From Onchocerca lupi (lineage: Eukaryota; Nematoda; Chromadorea; Rhabditida; Onchocercidae), in the NCBI GenBank assembly GCA_028564675.1, contig JAOVVO010000168.1:1-64000 (forward strand): a stretch of DNA of 64,000 bases, given 5' to 3'. Positions 36,001 through 49,900 of the stretch are shown here, piece after piece (positions within the stretch are counted from its first letter, which is position 1; each line of letters begins with the position of its first letter). Position numbers and translations under genes: made by a program. The notes under the pieces are model-generated. The model worked only from the letters and a program-made list of their open reading frames with translations, was not told where the DNA came from and did not search any database.

Positions 36001-38930
36001 ATTGAGTATTGGAACTGTACTCTTGTATGCTGCAACAGCTTCATATCGATTTGCATAAGTAATAAGTGCTGCTTCTGGATCACCTTCGAAACAAACCTAA
36101 ACCGAAAAATGCTGCACTTTTTGAGAATTCAAAGAATAGCAAACGTCACAAATCGAAATAGAAATAGGTATTTGAAGAAAAACAGTAGAAAATGGTATAA
36201 GTTAGTAAACGAATGCATCCGAAATCGAAAATACCAATACGAAAACAAAAATTTCTCGACAACTTCAGTGTTTTGAATCATTTTTACTAGATTATATGCT
36301 TCTCAAAAATGTCTTATTAAGTTCAGAACTGAAATCAGAATAGAATTTGAAAATCTATGAAAATTGTTTACCTGCATATTAACAATCTGTCCAAATTGCC
36401 CAAAATGCTCATTTAGTTTTGCAATATTGTTTAATTCTGCAGGTATCTTACGCACTTGAAGCGTTCTATTCACAGCACCCACATTTTGACTGTATCGTCC
36501 TGTGTTACCAATACCAAGTCCTCTTCCTCGTCGTCTTTGGCCGGTCGTCAACTTGAAAAAATCAAGTGCAATGAAATCTTACTCATACTAATAGTGTCGC
36601 ATTTAAATTTCAAAACTACTTATATCAGTCTCTATAAAAGACAAAATACGATATCTTCTATGAGTTACAAGGATAACAAACTTGTGTGACATTATGCGAT
36701 GGAATAGTAGTTGAGGAATGCGTTGGATCATAATTGTTGACAGCAGGATGAATTAAAACAGATGATGACATAGCAGGTACTGTATAAGTTGTTGGTCTCC
36801 AAGGGTGATTTACTACAACTGGAGGTATTGGTGGTGGCGGTACCGAAAAGTCTAGCGAATGTGCTGCTGCTACAATTGGTATAGAAGAAGCGCTCAATGC
36901 GGGAGCCTCAGGATTATATCCTGTAACATACGAACTTCTAAATTCTATCAGCTACATACGAACAAAGATGTACATATGTAATGTCTAAAAAAATTCATAG
37001 CAATCAGAAAATTTGGACTGAGAAAACAGACCTTCGGAAAGAGCAGCTGATACAACAGCACCTGAATTTGTAGCATATACATTATCAACACCAGGCGGTG
37101 GAGGATTCAATGGCGTATAACCAGGTGGTGGCACCGAGAAATTGGTCGCAATCTGAGTTACTGAGGATTTTGCTCCATTGGTTACCATTTTTTCAAGAGC
37201 AATATCGTCTACAACCACTGGATCAGGTCCATGATCATAAATGCACTGATCTCCTTTCATGCAGTATCCTTTTTCATCGTAATCACGACAACGTTTTTTT
37301 TTTCTTATTTCTACTTCACCACTTTTTTCGCGCCTGAAGCAGACTTTGAAAACCGAAAAACGGAAGCACACGACCGGAAAAAAATGGATGGGAATAACTG
37401 CGTTTGAGCTCGTTAACACCTCAACTGTTTTACGAATACAAAAAATGTACTCGCTTTAATTATAATTTCACATATAATTAAACTATTAGGAAAGAATGTT
37501 TCTTGTCAGAAAATATACCTTTGCCTCTCATAAGGAGAACGCGGTGAACGAGATCGTTTGCGTTCCAGTCGTTCCGGACGATCAGTTTTATATCGGTCTG
37601 GTTGCCAGTGTTGTAGGCGTGCAGGCAATGGTGCCACACGTCGGTCCAAGTTTCGATCTCCACGTTCCAATCGTCTTTCCCGTGGTGATCGACTACGTCG
37701 CCTTTCAAACCTTGAATTTAATATTCGTGCATCTTTTATGCTTTAATATAAGACGACAATCAATGCAAATTTACTTTTTCGGTATCAGTAACATATTCAC
37801 TCATTTTGAATAATATATTCCACTAAAGCACAAGTCCATGCCAAACATTTCCATTTATAAGAACATCCAGTTTCTGATAAAAGACTGCTCTTCGATATAA
37901 AGAATAATGCACCTATTTTCTAACACATTTTCTAGTGATTTACATCATAAAACAATTTACCGATTTGCAGAATGATCGCGACGGGATTCTTCACGTTGAG
38001 GAATATCTGTTGGAGGCGAGATTCTTTTTCGTACTGTTTTTTGGGTTTGTCCTGGAACTGCTTCAGATATGGAAATCTTTACGCTCTCTTTCTCATCGCG
38101 AACCTGAAAGCACACATAAAAACACTTCCGCTCAATTTCATTCTTGAAAAAATTCCACATAAATTTTGATAGTGTATAAATATGCTAACCTTCTGTTGTT
38201 CCCTTTCTTTGTCGCTTTGACTAATATTCTTTTTCTTTACATTTTCTCTTTTTTCTTTTATTTCTTTTCGTTCATCAATGTCTTTCTTTTTTTCACACAT
38301 TATTGCAAAAGAATTTTTTGACTGTAGCGTGGGAGCGGTAATTGAGGTTGCCGTGGTAGTTGTTACGTAGCTACGTTCCCTGATGATACGAAATAGTTTC
38401 TCCACAAAAGGTCTCGCCTCTGGAAGAAAACTATTAATTGCAACACCTCTTTTTTTTTAAATAAGATGCTGGACATTTTCTTGAAGGAGTTAATGGAGGG
38501 GACAAACATCTAATACTAGATGAAAAGAATATAGAATAATCAGCCTCATTTCATAATCCATAGATTTCATTTCTTGTGGTGTAGGATAGTTTTATTTCCT
38601 TTCCATAGAAAAGAGTTAGAAGCCAACAACAAAGTAAATGCAAACGGTATATTTCGAAAAAGAATGGGAAATCATACTTGTTTGCAAGAAAACATCGAGT
38701 TGTTCAATGCAGAATTCCATCAACTCTGATTCTGGTTTGTCTTTACGTAATAGAGCTAATACATATTTGGCAAGAGCTGCTGGTTCAGCATCACATCTGA
38801 AAATGGTTACAAAGCTTTTAATGACCATAATCAAGCATGAAAAAATAACTCCAAAAAAAAAAAAGCCTCACATTGGAGCCATTTCTCTAGTAAGCCATGT
38901 GCGCAACGCCTCTGGTGCTTCTATAATCAT
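33100..38930 (-). CDS. rbm-26: RNA-binding protein RBM26/27 homologue, complete
   Basis: RBM26/27 proteins bind polyadenylated RNA and, in known animals, assist nuclear RNA surveillance. Sixteen exons join in phase to 859 codons: 38930-38872, 38796-38678, 38419-38190, 38103-37961, 37710-37519, 37333-37032, 36920-36682, 36551-36372, 36096-35947, 35713-35516, 35201-35037, 34659-34491, 34361-34294, 33907-33728, 33624-33466 and 33126-33100. Residues 1-80 are the PWI-like fold (IIEAPEALRTWLTREM, CDAEPAALAKYVLALL). An Arg/Ser/Glu-rich stretch follows. The CCCH finger CRDYDEKGYCMKGDQCIYDH (C-x8-C-x5-C-x3-H) is at about 263, and then comes a Pro-rich part with GYNPEAPA. RRM1 (TLQVRKIPAELNNI, NNRFIKVFWH) is at about 457-538. 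A basic coiled coil (RRRRKQEKENKMRLMDLQRR) starts near 604. RRM2 (KMVVVRGFEAGTENE to LIVEWAP) is at about 740-810. The protein ends acidic, SDDDGNED. Exon 13 has a NAGNAG acceptor. The start ATG matches the family's MIIE N-terminus. Confidence 0.95.
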
Positions 38931-41900
38931 CGCTGCGTTACCACCTTACGCTATGACAATAGGTCTGAAAATTATTTGAATTACTTAACGTAACAATGCA
39001 CATTTTATACGCGCAATAATTAAAAATATCTTGTCTTGCATGAATTAGCCGAATTAGCATAAGAACAGGAGAGAAAGAACAGGGAGAACAGCAGTTAAAA
39101 TAACGAGTAAAAGATTACAAGAGATATCTGAACGTGAGTTAATTTCTCATGAAGTTCTGCAAAAGAATTTAAATAAACCATAGTATTTGTATCTCAAATC
39201 GAGAGGTACTTGAGAAAAAAAATAGACTCTGCAAAAACTACAAACTTCATATGTATTATATTCCACAACAGCGATGGTTCTTTCAGTTTTCCGAGAAATG
39301 GGATAACAAAGAAAACGTATTTTCACATGATTCCATGGAGAGGAATGGAGACGTATGCGAATGTACTATCAATCGATCTATATCGTACAAAGACCGTCAA
39401 TATCAATATAGCAAATTACTCTTGAAATGATTGAAGATATCTTTCCTAAACTTTGAAAATCAAGTAATCTTTCGAAGTGATGTGTTCATGTCACAGTGTG
39501 ATATTGCACGAGATGCACTAAATATCATGCATCTTTCATGCCATCTGTGCTTGATACTTCCTAAATAAGAATCTTACTAATAAAGCTAGAGAAGTGACAA
39601 GCGATAAACGAACTGATAATGAGCCAATGTACTCTCAAAATACCCCACTCTACGCATCGCCCTATCGTAACATTGCACTTTGCCAGCACATTGGACGAGC
39701 GAGTGAGCAAGTGCACGGGATCAAAGTGAAAACGTCAACTCTCCTCGAAATGACGGAAAAATAAGTCCAATCAGATACAACGAGATTATCTTTCTCACGT
39801 CAGAGACACGAAGGTTAATGGATTCCATCAAGTACACGCTAGACATTCTTGGCATGTCCCAGAGAAAGGGAAGAGATAGTACTTGAATTCATACGACCAT
39901 CCAGCCTAACATTTCAACTCAATTCTGAAGTCACGAAACGTCCAAACACAAGAATCGATCAATTGATAACTTCGAAGTTTGCAGCATAATTAAATGGTTG
40001 AAATTAAAAGTCTTGGTGAGTTACTTTGGCTTTTCTTGTCTCCGCTATATATTCCTTCAAAACAGCAAATAAAAAATTCGATATTCTGAAGATATGTCAT
40101 GATAGAAACGGTAGTAACCAAAAATTACAGAAATATTACGGACTTGAAGAATCGTTAAATTTTTGCTTACTTTTAGCTTGGAAAAGAAATGAATTTTAAG
40201 TCGATATTTTTCGGAAGTCTTCAAATGCTTTCGCCGTATAAACTGATTATAATAGTGATCCTGCATAGAAGTATGACGTTATCATCAACTCTATCGAAGG
40301 ATTACTTCTTTTTCTTATTCCTCAAATCTCATAGTGTTAAACTAATATGACTACTTTGTTGAATCTATCAGCCATTTTTAAATGTCATCGACTAATTTGT
40401 TCGTCAAATCTTGCAGCTCCCTTATACAAACAATAATTCAATAAAATTTGCCGAGAAAAAGAAAGATTTAAATTAAGTTTTGTGGAAAGTATGGAATTTC
40501 ATTATACCTAACTCGGATATTATTTGCCAATATCCATGTCACTTTCCAACAGCGAGAGCTGAATCATTTCATGAAATAGGGGATGGATGCTTTCTTTTTC
40601 CCAGTTTACGTATCATTTTCTCATTTACTTATCCATCTTTAAGAAAAAGAAAGTAGCTAAGTTGGATAAATACTAAGTGACAAAGATTGGTCTGCGATGA
40701 CAAAAGTTTCAAATTTACTAATTCTGTAGAGTACTTTACAAGAAAAGGAATTTTCCTTGCATTACGACTGAGTAAAATTCAAGAAATGTAACTTATGGAA
40801 GAAGTAAGCCTTAAGAAATGAAGGCACTGAGTTTTAAAATTCTTTCAAGACTAGCATAATCTTAAGTTTGCATACCAGAATAATCTTTAAAATATTAGAC
40901 TGATCCTGAAAACCTCGTAAGAGCTAATGCCATTCCTAAAAATGAGCGCTGATACAACCTTATAAATTCTGTTCAATCACTTTAGTCCTTGAAATCTAAT
41001 GAAAGCAGTGGGTTCCGAATTCAACCTGAATATGACGGTAACATTCTTGAAAAATGTGAAAAATGCTTATTACATTTAATGAGCTTCTTAAAACTTTATG
41101 CTTCTGTCTTTAACAATTGCCTGTAACCTCTACCAAAGAACGAAGCAGGAGATAAGTACTCTACAGCAGAAACAACGCTTTCCATTGCATACAGTAGAAA
41201 TTTTTCGAGCTAATGAAAAAGTTACTAAAAAATGAAGTCGACTTACCGTGACCTAATTATGTGGGAAAAATGAATAATTACTTGCTAAAATGAGATGATA
41301 AACACAATCGAGAAATGACCAAAATCAATGATTCTTGAGTCGTTGTCTATTTGACATAATGAATACAGGAAATCTAACTGCGGCACAAGCATATAGTTGT
41401 TGCAGCTTTACTTCATGAAGATATTTATCATTATTGCCAGCATTAAATATCTGCTTATTCTATTGGTATCATTGCTGATATAATACGGTTTTGTGAGAAA
41501 AAATTGAACGTGTATTAAAGAGATAAACTATGACACGTTAATCAAATCTGTATAATGTAAAACATGAATAGCATATAAATTCGTTTAATTACAGCAATGG
41601 AATTTATTACAATAACAACAGATAATTTTTCAAGCGAACAATGTAACCGTCTGATTGTTAGATTATCAGAACAATATTTAAGATGCAAAATTAACAGCGA
41701 GTAAAATAATTCAAATTATGTAAATATTTCATGCAAATAACCCTACATTTTATGGATGGTTTTTTCCAAAAGCATCTATGATATTGTGTAGTACTCCTAA
41801 AATGAGCATTTCATGTTTCTTTTTTGTATTATACACCAATTAATATATGATATGCGATATACACATAGCATTTGCTTTGGAGTAGGAATCAATGTTGACT

Positions 41901-43189
41901 AAACTGTCTTCGGAAGATGTGTCCATACATGAAATTTCAAAAGTTTTTTGCCAACTAAGTAAATGAAGAAATATCAGCATCAAAAATGACAGTTGATAAG
42001 GGAAGAAATAACGAAAATTATAGATAAATAGGATTTGTAATGGAAATTATATGTTTTCTTATTATCAAAGTAAAATCATAACTCGTTAAATTTTCAATAT
42101 TTGAAGAAGATAAGAATGTAATAATGGAAAGATAGTCTTCTCGACAATTCAGAAAAATCAAGCTTCCTCTTTTCATTTATAAAAGATATTTTTTTTTCTA
42201 TTTATAATACGACCTGTGAAAGATATAAATTTATTACATATGTAAAAGAAAAAATGAGGTGTATAATCGCGACTATTACAAAAATAAGATAAAATTAAAG
42301 AACTAAATTCTATTAATGATGACAGCGTTATTTTGAGACCCAAGAACCTAGCATTAGCAAACAAAAAGATAATATTTTACAGGTTGTACAAGCATACTTT
42401 GAAATTAAAACAAAACCCGAAGTAAATATTTCAAAAAAACATTCTAAACTGCAGTAAAATAACAACTTTCAGCATCAATAAATCTTTACCTCGCTTCTTT
42501 TAAATCATGCTAGTTAAATTATTCATTAGTTTCGAAATACCGCGAATGACATATTGTGCAATAGCGCTCTTTGTCTGGTACAATGTTAAGCTTCTCTTGA
42601 TTATAAAAGTTATGGCAAGTGATATTCGAATCCGAATCATTTACATTTCTTGAACATTCTGCGGAAATATTTCTTTTCACTGGTTCTCCTTAAAAGAATA
42701 ATAAAAGATCCAAAAATGCTGACTTTATATCTTGTGAATTTCTTATTTATCAAATTTAGTGTTTGGTGTTTGATCTATAAATACTATTAACATTAATGAT
42801 CACAACCCAGAATTATGAGAAACCGACACCAAAAAAATATCAATTATGATATGAATTTCCAATTACAAATGATAGTATTCCCTCACATAAAAACATTTCA
42901 ATTACAATATGGTCTAACATATTAAATGAGAGAAATTATCTTCAAATGCATTAATTCTCCCGTAAGTCTAAGTAATTGAAATTTTCCGGTACTGATTTTT
43001 CACAGTTGTACGGCAATTTTAGCATGATGTACCGAAACAAAAAATATCATTAACATAATGTAAAGGTTAACGTTTCTTAGTTTTATATTACTATTTTTCT
43101 ATGCGTATATTGCAATTCTCATGATATTTCAAACATACTGTGCTCTGATTAAAAGAATCATAAACAGAGTCTGCAAACCAAATTATGCA
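38931..43189. other. Upstream region of RBM26, no gene seen
   Basis: About 4.2 kb of A+T-rich DNA without any exon chain on either strand. The 39590-39790 part is locally richer in G+C and is the likeliest promoter area for RBM26, but no specific motif supports this. Confidence 0.5.
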
Positions 43190-43541
43190 AAAACTAGCTG
43201 AACCCGCCAAGCGAAAAATGTAGATATTCGTTTGTTCAAAAAACACGCGCCTATTCGAATGCAATACTGTTAAAAAAAAAAAAAAAGCAATCAGTGAAGA
43301 ATTTGCAACGTTGTGTCCAAAATAACAATGTGCTACTTTGCAGAAAGTAGACATGGTCAATAGATTCAGTCCGTTCACTTACTTTTACCTGTCAAAGCTA
43401 TGACAGATAAAAAAAAAAGGTAAATATATCTATATAAAAACATGCGCCTATTCGATGTATGAAATTTCAAATCAATCGATGAAGAATTTGAAATGCTGTA
43501 CAAAAATGAACAACGAACATTTACATCTTTATTTATATAGA
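43190..43541 (-). repeat. Helitron 5'-end fragment abutting a gene
   Basis: On the minus strand the fragment starts at 43541 with TCTATATAAATAAAGATG immediately after TAA, so the usual A|TC boundary is kept. It continues into sequence shared with 19145-19330 and 18715-18880 (for example the block around ACGCGCCTATTCG on the plus strand, present near 43250 and near 43446). Two partial copies appear to be stacked, one ending near 43541 and a second around 43190-43300. No coding capacity is visible. Confidence 0.75.
43528..43533 (-). terminator. AATAAA inside the Helitron terminus
   Basis: On the minus strand AATAAA lies 8 bases after the zinc-finger gene's TAA, within the conserved first 18 bases of the Helitron. 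It may act as the gene's polyadenylation signal, although the distance from the stop is very short. Confidence 0.4.
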
Positions 43542-46500
43542 TTATATAAAATGTTCCATTTTACCTTTTTGATTCATTATACCATGCTTTTTGTCTTTTA
43601 TTCCTGAATTATCTTCATCCTCTATGGAACTTGATTCATCATCAGATGACGAGTATGCAAAATTTTTTTTCTTTGCATGGTTGATGGATTGCGAATGTAG
43701 CAGAGAAGAGAGAACGGATGTAATACTTGGCTTCGGTAAATGCCTGCTTTCATATATTGACTCCTTGTAGATAACTTGTTTTTTTGGTGGTATTGAGCAG
43801 GGAAAACAATGATTTAACTGAAATAAGTTTCAAAGATTTGTTGCAAAATACAAGTAATTACTTATTTATAATGTACAGTAACTCGTATTACTTGCTTAGC
43901 GATGCATATTTTCATTTATAGCTCTAGCTCATTATCAAACGCACCTAATCGCAAAATTCTTGTGTTTCAAAATGAACTCACTAAAAAAGATACTATTAAG
44001 ACTTTTATAACAAAGAGGCAGACAAAAAGCTGAACAAGAAATTCGTTGCAAGGAAAAAACAAACCTGCCGATGTAAATCATTTTTTCGATTATTTTCTAT
44101 CTTTTTAAGGGTGTGTTTCAATCCTTTTGGCATTTCCAATTTCGAAATATTATGCTCAAACTGAAGTACTTGAAAATTGAGTTTATAAATCAAATTATAT
44201 AAAATAATGACTCAATGAAAAAGTAAATACAGAAAAAAAAAATTCCAGAAATCTAGCTTATTTCGTCACGTTTTTCTATAAGTATATAATATTTAATGCT
44301 TATATAATGTTTAGTTATAAACATATAATGTTTATTATAATATAATATATATATTATAAAACGTGACAAAAGCATGTTTTTGTCCATATAATTTTTTTTT
44401 CCATTTACGTATCTAAAATCTTTTTCTTTAATTTATTATTAAGAAATATAAAAGAAAAAATAAAATAGTTTTGCTTTATACTGAATTCATAAAAAAAAAA
44501 AAAAAAAAAACAGACCTTAAAATGTTCTTCCAGAGCGCCAAGAGCATTAATAACAGCCGTACAACCAGAGAATGGACAGATGGTAGACCAATAAAAATGC
44601 TCTCTCAAAACATGATTTCTTCGACTACTATATGTTCCTAATGCCTTTCCACATTCTGTGCACTACAAATTAGGATCGCTTAGGCCTTTTCTGATACAAC
44701 CGATGCTATTCTAATGCAATTTTACTAAAAAACTTCTTCAGTCATATTTATTATGATCCCACACTATACTGCATGACATTTCCATGCTTTTCATATCGAA
44801 CATGATTACAGAAATTTTAGAAATTGAACTTAGTACCTAGCCGAGTCAATATTCTAAACTTAATAGCATGCAAGCAGTGGTATTTCAATAATATTAATAA
44901 ACTATTGAAAATAACATCTTAGTGGCGTCTATAAATAATTCACCTGATAATCGCTCCAAGCTAGGGAATGTGGGAAGCAAGCTCTTATAGTAGCTGGTAA
45001 TAACTCCGCAATTTCTGGATCATCATCTTGGGTAAAATGAAACTGCAGAGCATGTGTTTTTTTTGCAGTATAACTAGCATCTACTTCCTGAAATTTTTAA
45101 CAGTACTTTCCTAGTTGCTTGATGGAAACTGTTCCTCGATCCTTATTCCTAAAATTATGATTCACATTTCTTCCAGGAGCTTCTGGCTCTTTTTTTTTCC
45201 AATAATACTGCATTCCAAACATCCAAAAAATTCACAAGATCCTACTTTTCATTCAACAAACTTTTCAAATTTGGTAACTTTTCCTAGTAGGCTTTGTCAT
45301 GTAATTTAAATGACTTTCATTATACTTGACGGTAATTTGAATTGAAATCAATAAATTAATACTACATGAATCAGAGGAAATCTACAAACCTTCCCGCACT
45401 TATAACAAGCAATATTTAGTTGCGGCCTTATAGTCTGTAGAACAGAAGTATTCTGAAAAAATCTATTATTATTAAGAAAAGTGAAACTGAATAAATCAAA
45501 TATCATATTCATTTTTTTTTAAAATCTTATTACAATTAAATTTTTCAATATAACAAAAAAATTAATAAGCAAAGACGGTTAAAAATTAAATCAGAAAATT
45601 TAAAAAAGAAAAAACAATAAAGAAAAGGAAGAAACATACTTCTACTACTCCTTCTTTACGATCAAAAGTATCCCTGTTGGATCTTCTGGCTTTCCTATCA
45701 ATCGGAACAACATCAACAGTATCAACATTTGGCAGATTGTCAGGACTGCTGGTTTTAGTATCTTGCAAAGCATCAGAGAATAATTCCAAGGCATTGAACG
45801 TTTCGTCATCAGGTTTTGATAATTTACTGGGTTCACTATCACTAGAAGCAGCTTTGGAAAGAATTTTGATGTTGTGAATTCCGGATTCAGATTTTTCCTC
45901 ATCATCTAAATATATCAAAAAATTGGTGTTTTCCTTCCCAAAATGGATTTCTCCAATCGCAATTTTAATTTTATCGCTTTCTAAAACAGTTGAGATTCCG
46001 AAATCAACTTACACACGCATTTTGTTGAATTTGGAGAGATTCCATAATCTTTTTGGTTCTCCGATATTGTTTGCAAATTTACTTCATCCTTCAAGAAATT
46101 AGACAAACATGCGTCATTCGTCTTTATCTTCGATTTTTTAGGGTTATGTATTTTCTGAATATCTGAATAAGAATTCCAACTTCCTTTTCTCTTTGTTTGC
46201 CTGAATATTTCAAGAATTTATACCTAATAAAATTATTTGCAATTAACTATACTTTTGAATTGATTCAAAAACTGAAATGCTAGCAGAATTATCAACAAAA
46301 AAAGTATATATATACTAACAAACAGAAGTAAACTCTGAAGTTCACCCTGAGTTATCGCACTCTTCCTTTTCTGTCCCATCTCGAATGGCAAACTGCTTAC
46401 GACAGCAGTCCTGGAAAATTTTAACTGCCAAATGTTCTTGATAGTTAACGTCATCGAACTGGAAAAATTGTTTTAATTTGGTTCTTTATGAAAAACGAAA

Positions 46501-46936
46501 TGACACAGATGATTAAAAAGTAGAAAAACCAGAAGATATGTAATAGATAAAAGAATCCAAAATTCTTTATTAAAATCTATATATAATAATGTCATCAAAA
46601 TGGCATCCTTCAAAGGAAATTAAAAAAAGAAAAGCAAACCTTCACATGATGATTTTTTTCGAAAGAATGTAAAGTACTATCTTCTTCATTATCAGATTTA
46701 AACGTACACTTCGTACATTTATAACGATGGTAATTCAGATGCTTTTGTCGGATATGAGATAAAAATCCGTTAAATGGCTTGCTAACATTGCATAACAAAC
46801 AGTGAATGTATCTGAAAAAAGAAAATAATAAGTAATACAGATCCCCTAATGACGTGATAAAATCAACTTCCCAGTTTAATTTATTGTATAACACCATTTA
46901 CCTCACTCTCTCAAGTTGACCATTCTTAGTTGCCAT
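43542..46936 (-). CDS. C2H2 zinc-finger protein, probable nuclear factor
   Basis: Ten exons join in phase to 499 codons: 46936-46902, 46811-46640, 46458-46346, 46200-46013, 45905-45640, 45452-45390, 45087-44944, 44662-44516, 44160-44065 and 43817-43542. Two fingers lie near the N-terminus: C16-C19-H31-H36 (CLLCNVSKPF) and C44-C47-H60-H66 (CTKCTFKS). A long low-complexity middle, rich in Ser, Asp and Lys, follows. Two more fingers are C328-C331-H344-H349 (CTECGKALGTYSSRRNHVLR) and C356-C361-H374-H379, the last spanning a splice junction. The C-terminus is basic with an acidic serine patch (YSSSDDESSSIEDED). The fingers imply nucleic-acid binding; the exact family was not recognised. The gene stops exactly at the edge of a Helitron, so its original C-terminus may be truncated, or the last exon may splice out at AAAAAG|GTAAAA (intron from 43563 downward) to a lost exon. 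The start is the first ATG before a clean 11-codon exon. Confidence 0.85.
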
Positions 46937-49900
46937 GTAAGCCTTTCAACAGAATATTAGAAAATTTGATGGTATACAACCAACCATTCGTTTCCTAAAA
47001 TAAATGAACTGAATATTATCCATATGAAGTACCATGCGTGCTCAGATTTTCATATTCTTTCCAATTGCTTTCATATGTCCATGGCCATGAGATTAAAACA
47101 CAAAACTCGGCAAGCATACATTATCAAGAATAATAAGTTTTAACTTAATTCTTTATTCGTTCACTTAGTTACTTGAATTTGCTCCATTAAATCTCAGTGC
47201 CTCAAAAATGCGCATGCCACTTGTTCGATTTACCAATTTCTGTAACTTCGTTCTCCAAACAAACAAAAAAGGACGTTATTTCAGGAGAAGACTAACTTGA
47301 CTTTAGGTTACCTCTCCCTGCCCCTCTTCTTATCGGTGATACCCTCCCCCCTGGTCACATCTCTCTCAAACTCCTGGTAAAATACCAACAGAAACCTGAA
47401 AATGAGAAGCCTTTTACAGGCCGCCTCATTTCAAACTTATGAAAAAAGTTGTCTCAGGAGGAACTAATTTTGGCAAAGAAAAAGACCGATACATCTAAGA
47501 GGCAAAGTTTAATCAAGTTTGCTTGCAAACATTCTTCTGCTGTTTCTTATTCAGCTATCACTCTAGCTTCTTCTGGAATTCCGAACAGAAGCATTTTTCG
47601 AAATTCTTGAATTATAATTTTAATTTTGATAATTGTTGGTTATTTTAATTATTAATCTTGAGTAGTTTCTACTTTTCAGAAATTTTTATGGGTTTTCAAA
47701 GTCTTTATTTTAGGATAAAAAAATTAAATGTTAAGGACATTTTAGATGGGTTCAGTTACCCCTGACTTTTAGCGAGCTTTAAAAGCTTCTGCTCGAATGT
47801 ACAAGTGGAAATATTATTTTGATTTTTAGTTTATTTCAGAATTTTTTATCACAAAAATAGAAAGTATTTGAGTCTGGATCTCTTTTATTATTTGCTTGGT
47901 ATATTTATTATTTTTTTTTTTTGATAATTATTACTTTTTATTACCTTATGGTAAGTGAAGTTATAATATTGGATTTAATAATTTTTTCCAGTAACTTCGA
48001 ATAACTTCAATTAAAAAACTTCGAAATTAATTTCGAATCCAAAATGCTGAAAATAGTGTTTTGCATGCAATCTGGATGGGACATACAACAGGAAGAGTAG
48101 AACTAATTTTTTACAAATATTTTGCTCAGTAGCATTACTCCCTCATATTGATAAAGCCTCTATATTTTGCGTAACTTTCACTGTACCGCTAAATTTAAGA
48201 ACTTTTTTTTTCTTTTTTTTAGAAATTTAAAAACTTTGAGAATTGAATTAAAAAAGGTTATATTAATGTAAAAATATAAAATTTATGCTCTTCAACGATG
48301 TGTTTCAAGGTGCTTCTTGTTTCAATCCGATATGTCCTGAATCATCAATTCATCCAACGATCATAGTACTATGAATTCATTAATTAATTACATTGTAGAC
48401 TCGCAAGAGGGAACGGATTACTTTAAAACTTCTATCTTAATTTTTTTTTCTTTTTCATAAGTAATGATTTGCATATGTTATTAGCACATTGCTTTATACT
48501 TCTCTTTAATATATGAAAAATGGACTTAACTATGGCTATTAAAATTCTCCAAATATCTATTTCGTAGTTTTGAAGCTGAAAAATAGATTCAGCTTGCTTC
48601 ATATTGAAAAATAAAACAATTCAATTTGGAATCGTAAATTTTTGTTTGTAATGACGAAAAAAATTTGTGTAAATAAATTAATGTAAAAGGAGTAATGATT
48701 GTTTTTCAAAAGCAAATTTTCCACAACACATTTTCTGCTTCACTGGTCAATTGATTATTACACAGTGTTTTGCTCAGATTAATTACCATCTTACTGCCGA
48801 AAACATAAAAACTCAATATGTAATATCAATGAATGACTAATTTCTTATCTTTTTCTTCTTTTTGGATTCCTCAAACAGTGAACTAGCTCTTGCTTTCATT
48901 TTTTTCTTCTTTTTTGCACAAAATTTCCTTGTCCAACCATTCAATTTCAAGGTTGTAGGCATCCATAAGAAAGAAATCGTCGCAGTAGAGAAGGAAGAAA
49001 GGTTGTCGAAGGAAGTTTTTATTTCTATTAAATAATAATCATATATTTGATCGTTTGGTTGAATATAAAATGAAATATTTGACATCAAATGATCGCTTAC
49101 TGGTGTTGTGATTATTAGATTGAACAAATCACGCAGAATTCTTGAAGTTTAGGATGAAAAGGCTGTATGAAGCCAAGATTATAACACTAATCATTTGAAG
49201 ATCTCTGCAATTGTTATCATCAAACAGCAATGACAGGATGAAGTAAGGACGAATTTGTTGCATTCGCTCCTCCTGGAATTGATAAATGACTTGTTACCGA
49301 GTTATTATCAAATCTTTTTCCTCATTTCCGCGCTGATAGATTTCCAATGGCTCGATTTTATCAGCTATTAATGTATATCAAACTTATCAACTTCTTATTA
49401 CTTCTCACTAATATTAGCAACTTCTTATTACTTCTCACTAATATTAGCTATTGATTTATGCCATTACTCTGCCATATTTAGCTTCTGACAATCAATCAGC
49501 CTATTAATTTTGTCATTTATCGATAGTCTTCATTCATACAAAATTTTGATCAAAAAAGAGAACGAACAACAAAACTTTCCTCTCCAATGCAGAAATTTTT
49601 TACAAGTTTTGAAGATCGTTTTTTTTTTCATTCTCCAATCACTTGCTTTGAAACCATAAAATGTCTGTTAGGAGGCCTTTCAATTCAGCTGCACAATCAT
49701 CAAACCAGATCTGTTGTAAAAAATGTTCATAAATACTCGTTCTTCTCATTCCTCATCTTTCTCTGTTTCGGTCAACTTGCTTCACGAAATTGATTTATCG
49801 TTCTGCATCAACGCCAAGTTCTCGTTGAAATTTACGAATGGTAAGAGAAATCATCGTTCGAATAGAAAGGGAATGAATTTTCTTCTATTTGCAACTTTTA

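Noticed and set aside
48837..49127. 96-codon minus-strand frame with a lysine-rich end
   Set aside because: The lysines come from poly-A/G runs, and there is no upstream exon or downstream AATAAA.
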